Assembly (NCBI RefSeq): GCF_019710575.1
Contig: NZ_JAHWFK010000034.1
Location: 248,001 to 312,000 of the forward strand
Direction of reading: 5' to 3'
DNA length: 64,000 nt
DNA from: Paractinoplanes polyasparticus
GTDB lineage: Bacteria > Actinomycetota > Actinomycetes > Mycobacteriales > Micromonosporaceae
Shown one piece after another: positions 47,561-56,689 of the stretch. Positions within the stretch are counted from its first letter, which is position 1, and each line of letters starts with the position of its first letter. A program made the translations under genes and the position numbers. Below the pieces are notes generated by a model. The model was not told the DNA's origin, did no database searches, and saw only the letters and a program-made list of their open reading frames with translations.

Positions 47561-48773
47561 TCACGCCCCCGCTACATCCATCGACTTCTCGCGGAACTGC
47601 CGGGCGATGACGCCCATCATCACGCGTTTGGCGACCGGGTTGCGCAGCAGGTTCAGGGTGACGATCCGGGTGGTCCGGTCCCGCCTGGTTTGCGGTACGA
47701 AAATCACCAGGTCCTGGTGAGCGGTGGTCTGCACGGCACCGATGAAGGGCCGCAGCTTCTGCTCCCTTTCGCGCAGCGCCCGGGCCGCAAAGCCGGGATT
47801 GCGCTGAAGTGTGGTTCCCAGCAGGTCCGCCCCCGCGACCGGGCTGCTGGCGCCTATGCCGGAATAGTGCGTGAGGGACCAGACGGCATCGCCGAGGAGG
47901 ACCACCCGGTCGGTGTGTGCCAGGAAGGCCTGCGCACCTGGTAGGCGGCGTCGAACAGCACGTCCTCGGCCGCCCCCCAACTGGTGAACCAGATCCTCGA
48001 GCACGGGCCGCAGCGGTTCGGGGCCGAAGGCCCGGCGGGTCGAAGGCCCGGCGGCAGGGGCCCGAACTCGCCTGTTCGTCGGTCGTGCGGTAGTTGAACA
48101 GCACCTCCGGCTGGTGGTCAGGGAAGGCGAAGACCTCAGGCCGACCGTCCGGGTTCGGCCAGCACGAAGCCGTCACCGGCCCCGAACCCGGTCACCGGGC
48201 GCCGCAGGATGGTCGCGCCGATCATGTGCCGGAACGGCAGCAGGAAATCCTCGCGCGGGCCGAAGTGCAGGCGCCGCACCGTGGAGCGCAGCCCGTTGGC
48301 GCCGACGACGAGGTCGAACCGTTCGGAGACGTCAGCCGGTCCGGCCGGCGTCGTGGTTCGGAGGGTCACGACCACGCTTTCGGCGTGCTCGCCGATGCTG
48401 ACCGGTGTGGTCGTGGAGCGGATCTCGGCCCACGGCGTGACCGCGTCGAACAGCGCCGACTCGACGTCGCCGAGCAGGATGAGCCGGGGCGCGCCCGGCA
48501 GATCGGCGTGGCCCATCCCGGGTCGGCGCCGCCCGGAGCGGTCGATGTCGTAGTTGCGGGCGTCGTCGTCCAGACGGTTGCCGAGGCGTCCAGAACACCG
48601 AGCCGTTCAGCCGCGACCCGGCCGGTGCCGAAGAGGGCGACGAAGTAGCCGGGAGCGCGGCGTTCGGCGGCTCGCTCCACGAGCACAGTCTCCCAGTTGA
48701 TGTCGTGCAGGCGAAGAGCGGTGACCAGGCCCCCGATCCCCGTGCCGACGATGAGCGCACGCTGCGTCTTCAT
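47561..48773 (-). pseudogene. FAD-dependent monooxygenase, multiply frameshifted
   Basis: Order of pieces matches one aromatic-ring monooxygenase: ALIVGTGIGGLVTALRLHDI (FAD site) to LGVLDA, then in a second frame RLILLGDVESALFDAV and FDLVVGANGLRSTVRRLHFG, in a third PEVFAFPDHQPEVLFNYRTTDE, in a fourth TDRVVLLGDAVWSLTHYSGIGAS and the C-terminus. At least three frame changes. Residues are otherwise well kept, so decay is recent or there are sequencing errors. Divergent from the TetR gene, the usual place for its regulator. Confidence 0.82.
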
Positions 48774-48875
48774 AACTCAACCTCTACGAGAGAGACTGGT
48801 TATTGGCTAAGGCGGCAACAGGAGTCAAGAACTGCGTTCGATAGCATGCGGACAGGCGAAAGGAGGGGTCGCGAG

Positions 48876-49598
48876 GTGGCGCGTCCGACACAGGACCGGA
48901 CCGAGGTCATTCTGGCCGCGGCCCGGGCGCAGTTCCGCGAAGCCGGCGCCGAACGGGCCACCGTGGACGACATCGCGGCCCGGGCGGGTGTGGGCAAGGG
49001 GACGGTCTTCCTGTACTGGCCGTCGAAAACGCGGCTGCACGAGGCGGTTCTCGGCCTCGAGGTGGCCCGGACGCTCGCTTCACTGGCCACGGGCCTGCGG
49101 CGCAACGAGCTGCACCTGAGCCTGGGCACCATCGCCCGGCACGAGATCACCGCCAGCCTGAACCACCCCTTGATGGCGCCTTTGCTGGTGAATCAGCTGA
49201 CGTCCGCCCCCGCGCTGGCCGTCGCCCCGAGACGGGCGCTCCGCCAAATCATCGAGGTCATGCGGTCGTACGACCTCGTCCGGGATCTGGACCCCGACGA
49301 CGTCATCGCGGGCATGGAGGTAGCCATGACGGGTGCCCTGGTGCGGGCGCTCGGCGAGCCGCCGGAGCGGCCGACGATCCTGACGGCGCTCGAACACCTG
49401 GTGTCCTCCGCCTACGATCGGCTCGACGGCCCCGTCGAGCGCGTCGCGGCCGCGGTGCCCGAGGCGCTCGAGGCCCTGGAGGACGCCGTCGACGCCCTCG
49501 TCACCGCCGCCGCGCCCGACCGGCCCACCACGGCCCGGCTGCGGCCGTACGAACGCCCACCGGCCGGGGCCCCGTCTGGGGCCAGGCCCGGGGCGTGA
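48876..49598 (+). CDS. TetR family transcriptional regulator
   Basis: 240 residues from the GTG at 48876, nine bases after AGGAGG (48861-48866); longer starts upstream lack such a site. Helix-turn-helix at about 29-50 (TVDDIAARAGVGKGTVFLYWPSKTRLHEAVL); the rest is a helical ligand domain with an Arg/Pro-rich tail. It is divergent from the monooxygenase pseudogene. It is the only TetR protein in the region with eleven dyad promoters whose half-sites suit a TetR dimer, so it is a candidate repressor; no matching dyad lies in its own upstream region. Confidence 0.9.
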   Translation: MARPTQDRTEVILAAARAQFREAGAERATVDDIAARAGVGKGTVFLYWPSKTRLHEAVLGLEVARTLASLATGLRRNELHLSLGTIARHEITASLNHPLMAPLLVNQLTSAPALAVAPRRALRQIIEVMRSYDLVRDLDPDDVIAGMEVAMTGALVRALGEPPERPTILTALEHLVSSAYDRLDGPVERVAAAVPEALEALEDAVDALVTAAAPDRPTTARLRPYERPPAGAPSGARPGA

Positions 49599-49683
49599 TT
49601 CGACTGCCTCGACGGCCTTCCCAGTCCCTGAGCGGCCTGCACCGGTAAGGCGTCCACCCGAGAAAGCGATCGACCGGCCCGGG

Positions 49684-49712
49684 TTGACCGTGTGGCGCGA
49701 ACACGGTTTCCA
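49684..49712 (+). promoter_or_regulatory. dyad-spacer promoter 6 (lipoprotein operon)
   Basis: TTGACC (49684-49689), spacer GTGTGGCGCGAACACGG, TTTCCA (49707-49712). It differs from promoter 1 in only a few bases though it reads on the other strand 12 kb away. Leader of about 40 bases to the ATG at 49760. Confidence 0.75.
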
Positions 49713-49759
49713 ATGCATCTGCGCGGCCGACGAACTCGACGAGACCCGGGAGGACTGCG

Positions 49760-50455
49760 ATGTTCCGTACTCATGCCCTCAACGCTTTCTTGGCGGCCGG
49801 GGTCATCCTGGCCCTGTACGGATGCGACTCGGGGAGCCCGATAGACGCCGCGGCGCCTGTGTCGCCGGAGGCGTCAGGGGCGCCGGAGGCGCCGGCCTCA
49901 GCCACGACCGCGCCCACGACGAGGCCCGCGCCGGAGCCCACCACGACCACCAGCCGGGCGACCAGCACCCCGGCGGCGGGCAGCGGCGGTGATGACGGGC
50001 CGATCCTGAGCGGCCGGCGGCAGGTCGTCATCCGGCCGGCGGGTGGCCCCGAGGGCGTCCTGGCCGTCGACGGGCGCGGTCGGCTCAACCTCACCGACGG
50101 GCCGTCCGAGTTCACCCTTTTCGTCTTCGTGCCGGTCCGCGACGGCCTGCACCAGATCCGTACGGCCAGGGCCGGCGCCGGCGGGGAACCGTCCTGCATG
50201 GGCGTCAAGAGCAATGGGCCCAGCCCGCTGACCGTCGTGGCCGCGGCCTGCGACACTCGGCGCGCGGGGCAGCTGTTCCGGGTACGCAAGGCGCCCGAGG
50301 CCCAGGCGGACGGCTACGGCATCAGCAACCAGAGTGCCTACCTGCAGATCTCCCCGGAGCGCGGCCTGATCGCGGAGGAGCTGGGCGACGCCCCGCTGCG
50401 GACCGTCTATACGTTCGTCGATAACGGCGCGGCGCCGGCGCAACCCGGCAGCTGA
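49760..50455 (+). CDS. putative lipoprotein
   Basis: 231 residues; GGGAGGA precedes the ATG. Lipoprotein signal with lipobox LALYGC (Cys22), then a long Pro/Thr/Ala linker (about 25-75) and a C-terminal domain of about 150 residues (RRQVVIRPAGGPEGVLAVDGRGRLNLTDG, ending TFVDNGAA) with a pair of cysteines. The repeat-like beta pattern could be a ricin-type or AbfB-like carbohydrate fold, but this is weak. First gene under promoter 6. Confidence 0.75.
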   Translation: MFRTHALNAFLAAGVILALYGCDSGSPIDAAAPVSPEASGAPEAPASATTAPTTRPAPEPTTTTSRATSTPAAGSGGDDGPILSGRRQVVIRPAGGPEGVLAVDGRGRLNLTDGPSEFTLFVFVPVRDGLHQIRTARAGAGGEPSCMGVKSNGPSPLTVVAAACDTRRAGQLFRVRKAPEAQADGYGISNQSAYLQISPERGLIAEELGDAPLRTVYTFVDNGAAPAQPGS

Positions 50456-50487
50456 CCTCTCCCGCCCCCTCGGAAGGACATCGTCAC

Positions 50488-50862
50488 ATGACTGAGGCAT
50501 CGTCCCTGACGCTCGACCGCTACCTCGCCGCGACCGACCGCGCGGTCGCCGACAAGGCAGCCCTGGACGACCTGCTGGACCTGTTCGATCCGGATGCCAT
50601 GGTGCAGATCGACGACGCCCTGATCCAGGCCGCGGCGGGCATCCGCGAGTTCTGCCAGGGGTTCATCGCTTTCCACACCGAGACCAAGCACTACTGGAAC
50701 ACCACGGTGCTGCCCGACGGCCGCCAACGGGTGGAGTGGGTGTGCGCGGCCCGCACGATCGACGGCGCGGTCATCACCGTCGCCGGCATCGAGCACGCGA
50801 TCATCGGGCCGGACGGGCGCATCGTCGAGCTGCGCAACACATTCACCCGCCGGCCCGATTGA
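50488..50862 (+). CDS. nuclear transport factor 2 / SnoaL-like protein
   Basis: 124 residues, ATG after GGAAGGAC. SnoaL-like fold: LTLDRYLAATDRAVADKAALDDLLDLFDPDAMVQID, then the strands ending IGPDGRIVELRNTFTRR. Members include cyclases, isomerases and small-molecule binding proteins. Thirty-two bases after the lipoprotein gene, so one operon. A decayed SnoaL-like piece also lies at 63.3 kb. Confidence 0.82.
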   Translation: MTEASSLTLDRYLAATDRAVADKAALDDLLDLFDPDAMVQIDDALIQAAAGIREFCQGFIAFHTETKHYWNTTVLPDGRQRVEWVCAARTIDGAVITVAGIEHAIIGPDGRIVELRNTFTRRPD

Positions 50863-50919
50863 CCCCGGCTCGGCGCTGAGATTTTCACCAGCGCCCGGTT
50901 CGTCGAACGGACCGCCGGT

Positions 50920-52149
50920 TCACGGCGCTGCGGTGCTCCCGTCGGAACGGCGGTCGCGGTCGTCCGAGCCGACCGCGGTTGCCGCTGCCGCCTCAATCTT
51001 CGGTTCCTGCCAGACGAGCACGACAACCACCACGATCAGGAAGACGGCGGTGAGTGCGGCCGGAACAGGGATGATCGGGTCGATGAGGACCAGCAGTGCC
51101 CCCGCCGGAACGACCGCATTGATGACGCCGTTGGCGACGGGGCGGATCACGAGCAGCCAGACGCCGAGCATGAAGACGGCAATGGGAACGGTGTAGGCGA
51201 AAGACGCGCCCGGCGGGTGCAACTCGCTGTGGCCGGTGAGGACGTCGATCTCCACTTCGATCCCGGCGGAGAAGGCTCCGGCTGCGGCGAACACGAAGTA
51301 GTGCCCGTAGCCGTACAAGAACGTTTTGGAGAACCCGTCGATGGTGCTGTGATGAGGCGCCCAGAAATAGATCCACCACAGCCCTGCGGTGACGATCAGG
51401 GTGAGCGCCGAGATCATGATGAGCGGGCCGAGGGCCTCCGCCTCGCGAAGCGCCTCGATGATGGCGTTCGCGGAGGCGAGCAGGCTCTCACCCAGCAGAA
51501 TGAGGGCGAAGAGCCCGTGCCGCTCGGCTAGGTGGTGCGGGTGCCACGGAGTCCCGCCGCGGCGCTCGGCCGCCACGGGCACGGTGAGCTCGGCCGCCAC
51601 GAGGATCAGGAACGCTACCGGCAGGACGTCGGCCGGAAGCAGCAGACCGGCCAGCCAGAGGATCTGCACCAGGGTGACGCCGGCCGCATAGGTGAGGGCC
51701 GGTCGCCGCGTGTCCCCACCCGCCCGCGCAGCGCGGAGCCACTGCGCGACCAGCGCGAACCGCATGAGCACGTACGACAGAACGACGAGGGTGAGGTCGT
51801 GGTCCTCGAAAACGGGTTCGATCCCGGAGGCGAGGACGAGGACGCCGCCCATCTGGACGATGGTCATCAGCCGGTAGAGCCAGTCACCGGTGTCGAACGA
51901 GGTGGCGAACCAGGTGAAGTTCACCCAGGCCCACCAGATGCCGAAGAACACGAAGGCGTACGTGACGACGCCCTCGAAGATGTGCCCTTCGGTGAGCTCA
52001 TGGTGGAGCTGAACCGAGGCGATGCTGACCGCGACAACGAACACCAAGTCGAAGAACAGCTCAAGACTGGACGCGGTCCGCCCAGGCTCGTGGGGGTTGC
52101 GCGGGCGCATCGGCACGAGCCGGTAACGACTGGGGGGTACTGCCATCAT
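50920..52149 (-). CDS. low temperature requirement protein A (LtrA) family membrane protein
   Basis: 409 residues, two adjacent ATG codons at 52149 and 52146 after AAGGG. LtrA hallmark near the N-terminus (SSLELFFDLVFVVAVSIASVQLHHEL) and later ERHGLFALILLGESLLASANAI; about ten membrane helices. The molecular function of LtrA proteins is not established. Under promoter 7 with a leader of about 85 bases. Confidence 0.92.
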   Translation of the reverse strand: MMAVPPSRYRLVPMRPRNPHEPGRTASSLELFFDLVFVVAVSIASVQLHHELTEGHIFEGVVTYAFVFFGIWWAWVNFTWFATSFDTGDWLYRLMTIVQMGGVLVLASGIEPVFEDHDLTLVVLSYVLMRFALVAQWLRAARAGGDTRRPALTYAAGVTLVQILWLAGLLLPADVLPVAFLILVAAELTVPVAAERRGGTPWHPHHLAERHGLFALILLGESLLASANAIIEALREAEALGPLIMISALTLIVTAGLWWIYFWAPHHSTIDGFSKTFLYGYGHYFVFAAAGAFSAGIEVEIDVLTGHSELHPPGASFAYTVPIAVFMLGVWLLVIRPVANGVINAVVPAGALLVLIDPIIPVPAALTAVFLIVVVVVLVWQEPKIEAAAATAVGSDDRDRRSDGSTAAP

Positions 52150-52242
52150 CTGCCCTTACTCGGATCGCGAAGGATGAGGACGACAGACGACCGGAGCATC
52201 CGTCATACGTCAGCCCTCTGGTCGCTGCCGGACGGGTCCTAC

Positions 52243-52271
52243 TGAAAGCCGTGTTCCCACAACACAGTCAA
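52243..52271 (-). promoter_or_regulatory. dyad-spacer promoter 7 (ltrA-type gene)
   Basis: TTGACT (52271-52266), spacer GTGTTGTGGGAACACGG, CTTTCA (52248-52243). Lies between the carboxylesterase stop and the LtrA start, pointing to LtrA. Confidence 0.7.
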
Positions 52272-52301
52272 GACCTTTGGGCGTCGCTACCTGACCCCGG
52301 T

Positions 52302-54131
52302 TCACGCGATCGGTCCCCGGTAGTCCATCCAGAAGTCGACAGCCTCGGGGCGCGGGCGTGGTTGGAGCGCGGTGCTGTCGCCGAAGCCCATCACCTGCTC
52401 GGGCGCGTGCTCGATGGTCGGCCAGCGCGGCAGCCCGGGCCCGTTGGGATTGCCCCGGCGAACGAAATTGATCCAGTAGGCGCTCATGTGGTCGCGCAGC
52501 CGGTAGTCGGCCGGCTCGTAGTCGGCGTGACCGTCGTGGCCGAGGTTGTCGTACGCGTACATCACCTCCGCCCCGTGGTAAGCCCCGAACTTCTCCAGCC
52601 CGGCCTCCGGCGGGACACGGGTGAAGAAATAGACGTACGCCGGGGCGTCGCCGGTCCTGGTCTGCAGACGGCCCCAGCGGTGCATGGCCCGGGTCATGAC
52701 TCTGTCCGTGCTCGCCTGCAGGGTCGACTCGAGCACCTCGTCCGGCGAGCCGCCCGGATACAACCGCAGGAACGCGCCGGCGTCCGGCCCGTACGTCTCC
52801 CGGACCGATGCCGCGTAGTCCTCCACCCCGGTCTCCGGCGGGTCGGCCCGGATGAGCGACGACTCGTCGGCGTTGCTGCCGACCAGGATCGGCACGTCGA
52901 GCTGCTCGCCGGCGGCGTAGATCTCGGCGGGTGGCTTCGGCAGCACGTGACCGTCGACCGAGGGTCGCCAGTGCGCGGCCAGCGACTCGGCCGCCGACTG
53001 GATCCGCTCGGCCGGCATCGCCCGCATGTCCCGCACCGACGCGCCCCCGAGTTCCTCGCTCAGTCGCTTCCCCACGTCCAGGGCGACAGCACGAGTGTCG
53101 GCCTGGTCGCCGTGGCCGGCGTCGCCGGTGGTGCCCATGCAGGCGCCGCTGCTCCCGACGATGCCGTGCACCAGCCCCCGAGCCAGCGGCGACGCACCCA
53201 GCAGGCAGACACTCTCGCCGCCGGCCGACTCCCCGGCGATGGTCACCCGGCGCGGGTCACCGCCGAACGCAGCGATGTTGTCGCGCACCCATGTCAGCGC
53301 CGCGATCTGGTCGAGGATCCCGTAGTTGCCCGACACCTGCTGCGCGGACTCGGCGGCCAGTTCGGGGTGGGACAGGAAGCCGAGCACGCCCAGCCGGTAG
53401 TTGAACGTGACCGTGATGGTCTCGCCCCGTGCGGCGAGCCCTTCGCCGTCGTAGAGCGGAAGGGCGCCGGAACCCGTCGCGAAGCCGCCACCCGCGATGT
53501 AGACCAGAACCGGCCGCGGACTCGCGGCGGGCTTCGCGCTGCGCCAGATGTTGAGCGTCAGGCTGTCCTCACCGGCCGGGTAGGGGTTGAGAAGCGTCTC
53601 CTCCAGCGGTACCTGGACCATCCGGGACAACGCCCGGGTGAAGAACGTCGAAGTTGCCTGAACCGGTACGTCGGAGAAACGGTCGGCCGCGAGGACACCG
53701 GCCCGGCTCGCCGGCGGTTCCGGCGGGCGCCAGCGCAGGTCGCCCACCGGCGGCCGGGCGTACGGGATGCCGGCGAAGATCTCGACCGACCGCTCGTCGT
53801 TGAGCACACCGGTGACCGGGCCCTGCCGGGTCGGCACCTCGGCCGTCACGCGGCGTTCCTCTCCACCCGCGACCCGGTTCTGCGGCGGCGGATGCGCGAC
53901 GACCACCACTGCCGACACCAGAACCGCGGCCAGCAACCACGCCCCGGCTCGAAGCAAGAACCGCCCGCGAACCCACCGACGGGCGGTGAGCCCGAGCCCG
54001 GCCAGCAGCACCGCCGGCAGAGCCCAGCCCCACCAGGGATTCCGGTTGAGCCAGGCCAGAACCACGGCCACGAGGGTCAACGGCATCAGCGGCGCCCAGT
54101 GCCACCACCGCCATCGGCGTACCTGGCTCAC
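52302..54131 (-). CDS. carboxylesterase/lipase type B with N-terminal membrane segments
   Basis: 609 residues from the GTG at 54131 (VSQVRRWRWWHWAPLMPLTLVAVVLAWL); an ATG at 54380 lies beyond the promoter and is rejected. Three membrane helices occupy the first 100 residues, then the type B esterase fold: FAGIPYARPPVGDLRWRPPEP, EDSLTLNIWR, YIAGGGFATGSG (oxyanion) and the nucleophile in TIAGESAGGESVCLLGASP. The usual GGG of the oxyanion hole is present. A membrane-anchored extracytoplasmic esterase; leader of about 45 bases from promoter 8. Confidence 0.9.
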   Translation of the reverse strand: MSQVRRWRWWHWAPLMPLTLVAVVLAWLNRNPWWGWALPAVLLAGLGLTARRWVRGRFLLRAGAWLLAAVLVSAVVVVAHPPPQNRVAGGEERRVTAEVPTRQGPVTGVLNDERSVEIFAGIPYARPPVGDLRWRPPEPPASRAGVLAADRFSDVPVQATSTFFTRALSRMVQVPLEETLLNPYPAGEDSLTLNIWRSAKPAASPRPVLVYIAGGGFATGSGALPLYDGEGLAARGETITVTFNYRLGVLGFLSHPELAAESAQQVSGNYGILDQIAALTWVRDNIAAFGGDPRRVTIAGESAGGESVCLLGASPLARGLVHGIVGSSGACMGTTGDAGHGDQADTRAVALDVGKRLSEELGGASVRDMRAMPAERIQSAAESLAAHWRPSVDGHVLPKPPAEIYAAGEQLDVPILVGSNADESSLIRADPPETGVEDYAASVRETYGPDAGAFLRLYPGGSPDEVLESTLQASTDRVMTRAMHRWGRLQTRTGDAPAYVYFFTRVPPEAGLEKFGAYHGAEVMYAYDNLGHDGHADYEPADYRLRDHMSAYWINFVRRGNPNGPGLPRWPTIEHAPEQVMGFGDSTALQPRPRPEAVDFWMDYRGPIA

Positions 54132-54182
54132 GAATCGGCCCGCCTCCCGACGATCGGCCCGGACTGCTTCCTTCCCCGCCAG

Positions 54183-54211
54183 TCGACACCTTGTTCCAGG
54201 AACACTGTCAA
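54183..54211 (-). promoter_or_regulatory. dyad-spacer promoter 8 (carboxylesterase)
   Basis: TTGACA (54211-54206), spacer GTGTTCCTGGAACAAGG, TGTCGA (54188-54183). The core TGTTCC-T-GGAACA is a perfect inverted repeat. Divergent from promoter 9, 34 bases away. Confidence 0.75.
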
Positions 54212-54245
54212 CCACGCGTTGGTGCCGGCCATGACGACTCCGCTC

Positions 54246-54274
54246 TTGAGCTTGTTCCCACCACAGGGTGTCGG
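54246..54274 (+). promoter_or_regulatory. dyad-spacer promoter 9 (ridA-like gene)
   Basis: TTGAGC (54246-54251), spacer TTGTTCCCACCACAGGG, TGTCGG (54269-54274). The same class read to the right, 53 bases before the RidA ATG. Confidence 0.65.
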
Positions 54275-54327
54275 ATGGCGAAGTCGACACGTCAGCCACT
54301 GAACAACGGGAAAGGAACCAGGCTGTC

Positions 54328-54745
54328 ATGAGTGAGCCCGCGTTCTTCGCTACACCGGGATACGGCGACACCCAGCTCAACGCATTGCACTACCACCAGG
54401 CCGTCCGGGTCGGCAACCGCGTCGACACCTCCGGCCAGGGCGGCTGGAACGACGCCTTCGAGTTCCCGGACGACCTGGAGGCCGAGATCGTCCGCGCCTT
54501 CGACAACGTCGAACGAACCCTCGAGACGGCCGGGGCCACCTGGGCCGACGTCATCGCGGTGGACTCGTACCACGTACTGCGATCCGACGGCTTCGAGGCG
54601 CACAACCGGATCATGGTCGAGCAGTTCCGGAAAGCGGATGGGCGCCCGCTCCCCCATCTGGACAGAAATGTCGACCCCGGAACTGGGCAACCCCGCCATG
54701 CGGGTGGAGATCAGAGTCACCGCCCTCGTCAACCACGCCGGCTGA
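54328..54745 (+). pseudogene. RidA/YjgF-like protein, one frameshift
   Basis: ATG at 54328 after AAAGGAAC: MSEPAFFATPGYGDTQLNALHYHQAVRVGNRVDTSGQGGW, FDNVERTLETAGATWADVIAVDSYHVL. Near 54630 (TTCCGGAAAGCGGATGG) the frame must change, after which PIWTEMSTPELGNPAMRVEIRVTALVNHAG completes the family, including the conserved Arg that binds the imine substrate carboxylate. One indel separates it from an intact gene; a sequencing error is possible. Confidence 0.82.
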
Positions 54746-54764
54746 ACTGCAACGACGGGCAGCG

Positions 54765-55577
54765 TCACCGGCGGCCCCCGAACAGACGGCAGGTCGTCGG
54801 GGACCGGTAGCCGCCGTCCGGCTCCCGGTAGGCGACAGCCCCCTCGGTGATGCGGGACACGGCCTCCGCCCGAGCGGCGGGCTCCAGCGACTTGAGAAAG
54901 ACGCCGAAAGGGCTGTGCTCGAGCACGCCGACGAGTGACTCCCGGTCCGGGATGCGGGCGTCCCAGCTCAGCGACGCCTCCTCGACATTAGTGACACCGG
55001 CCCGCAGCAGAAGGTGAGCTCGATAGCCCGGTTCCGCGAGATAGTTGATCGCCGACGGGTCCGGGAGCGACGCGCCGCCGGGAAAACCGCCCAGGACCGA
55101 TCGGAACAACGTGATCAGGGTGTTCAGCTCGCTTCGGTCCCACACCGCGAACGAGTAGGCGGCACCGGGTCGCATCACCCGGATCGCCTCGGCCAACGAC
55201 AGCTCGAGGGCCTGATGATCCAGCATCAGGAAGGCGAAACGGGAGACGAGCAGATCGACCGACGCCGGCGCGACGGCCGTGTCACTCATCAGCCTGGTCT
55301 CGAACGCCGTGTCGCCGAAACCGAGGCTGCGGGCCTTGGCCCGGGCGATCTCGACCATCAGGTCCGCCCGGTCGACGCCCAGCAACCGGACCGCCGGGTG
55401 GCGCGTCTTGACCGTCAACCCCGGCTCGCCGGTACCGCACCCCAGGTCGAGGACGAACGCGCCCGGCGCCGGGTCGGGCAGCCGTTCCACAATCGCTCCG
55501 GCGACCGGCCGGATGAGGAACTCGAGCTGGTCCCAGCCCCGGGCGGCCCCGTTGTAGTCAGGTGCTTCCGTCGTCAT
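54765..55577 (-). CDS. class I SAM-dependent methyltransferase
   Basis: 270 residues. Motif I is FVLDLGCGTGEPGL (about 42-54), then GVDRADLMVEIARAKA, a motif II region VDLLVSRFAFLML and EAIRVMRPGAAYSFAVWDRSE. Resembles ubiE/small-molecule methyltransferases. The ATG lies eight bases after the -10 of promoter 10, so the mRNA starts at or next to the AUG (leaderless); no Shine-Dalgarno sequence could fit. Confidence 0.88.
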   Translation of the reverse strand: MTTEAPDYNGAARGWDQLEFLIRPVAGAIVERLPDPAPGAFVLDLGCGTGEPGLTVKTRHPAVRLLGVDRADLMVEIARAKARSLGFGDTAFETRLMSDTAVAPASVDLLVSRFAFLMLDHQALELSLAEAIRVMRPGAAYSFAVWDRSELNTLITLFRSVLGGFPGGASLPDPSAINYLAEPGYRAHLLLRAGVTNVEEASLSWDARIPDRESLVGVLEHSPFGVFLKSLEPAARAEAVSRITEGAVAYREPDGGYRSPTTCRLFGGRR

Positions 55578-55585
55578 CCGTCCAG

Positions 55586-55614
55586 TTAGAACCGTGTTCC
55601 GGCAACAGAGTCAA
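55586..55614 (-). promoter_or_regulatory. dyad-spacer promoter 10 (methyltransferase)
   Basis: TTGACT (55614-55609), spacer CTGTTGCCGGAACACGG, TTCTAA (55591-55586). Best -10 of the set and only eight bases to the ATG. Confidence 0.78.
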
Positions 55615-55829
55615 CCCGGACAGGCGTGAACGACTGGGACCCCGTCCTCGTTGACACGACAGCGCCGCGAGGCACCGGTACAGACCAGAGGAGGAGCCCA
55701 TGACATCGTTCCTGAAAGCCGTGGAATCGAAGAACCACCTGATCGACTTCTGGAGCCGGGTCATCCGCGAACGGGGCGGCATCGTGAACTCGGACGAGGG
55801 CGTACGCCATACGTCGGCCGACAACCCTC

Positions 55830-56304
55830 CTGCTCGAGGTACGGGCGCAGTTCCTGCTCGCCACGCGCGGCCAGGCCGAACTCCGTGACATTGTCGGTGA
55901 TCTTGCTGGCCAGGAGGTCCAGGCCGTCGGCCCGATACGGCGCGGCCCAGCGATCACCAGCACCCCGGCCACTCGCCCCGGCAGCAGCGCGGCCGTCGCC
56001 AGGGCGTGCGGGCCACCGCAGGACCAGCCGGCGACCACACAGCGCGGGGCACCGAGATGGTCGAGCACATCCCGCACATCGGCGACAACGTCCACCACCG
56101 ACCGGCTCGGGGCACGGGTGGATGCGCCGTAACCAGCCCGGGAGACGTCTCGAGCCGCAGTCCCTGCTCGTGCGCGATCCGCTCGATGTTGCGGAACGAC
56201 CGGACCGACCCCGGCGTCCCGTGGTGAAACCAGAGGCACACCGTCCGCCGGACCAGTCACCACCACATCCAAGCCCGGCCATCAAGGGTGGTAACCGTCG
56301 TCAT
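55830..56304 (-). pseudogene. alpha/beta hydrolase, frameshifted and truncated
   Basis: From the ATG at 56304: MTTVTTLDGRA, shift, DVVVTGPADGVPLV, shift, WFHHGTPGSVRSFRNIERIAHEQGLRLE, shift, RAGYGASTRAPSRSVVDVVADVRDVLDHLGAPRCVVAGWSCGGPHALATAALLPGRVAGVLVIAG, shift, NVTEFGLAARGEQELRPYLEQE. Nucleophile elbow would be GWSCGG. The C-terminal third is lost. Plainly inactive. Confidence 0.8.
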
Positions 56305-56587
56305 GTCTCGTTCGAGCCTCTCGTCAAGCGCGTGTTCCAGGCGTGCTTCGCCCCCTGTCCGACGGCTCACAAAGCGTTCGGGATCACTCCAGACACGAGG
56401 ACCTGCTCGTTGCGGTCAGTGGCCACGGCGACAACAACGTCCTGAGCGCTGTCGCCCAGGAGGCATCCGGGAACGGCCCGCGCAACGGGCTCCACCCGCA
56501 GGGACACCGCCCGTGAACCGTTGCGGCACCCTGAACGTTCCACGGCCGAATTGCCGTGAACAGGGACCACCCCCGGAAGGAGCCGTC

Positions 56588-56689
56588 GTGGATCGAGTCG
56601 CGATCGTCTCGTGTCAGCCCCTCTCGAGGGCCGGTCTGGAAAAACTGGCTTCGGAGGACGCCGAGATGCGCGTGGAGTCTGCCGTTTAG
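56588..56689 (+). pseudogene. LuxR-type regulator N-terminal fragment (third paralogue)
   Basis: GTG at 56588 after GGAAGGAG; 33 residues, VDRVAIVSCQPLSRAGLEKLASEDAEMRVESAV then TAG. Closely matches the start of the regulator at 40746 (RVAIVADQPIARAALQKLASDDAQMRVVSSV). The stop lies exactly where the convergent epoxide hydrolase gene ends, so a junction at about 56685 cut the gene. Confidence 0.8.

Noticed and set aside
54268..54327. Longer start of the ridA-like gene at 54268
   Set aside because: It lies within the promoter; the ATG at 54328 has a ribosome site and matches the family start.
56281..56345. A twelfth dyad promoter near GTGTTCCAGG at 56332
   Set aside because: The second half-site and a TTGAC at the right distance are missing.
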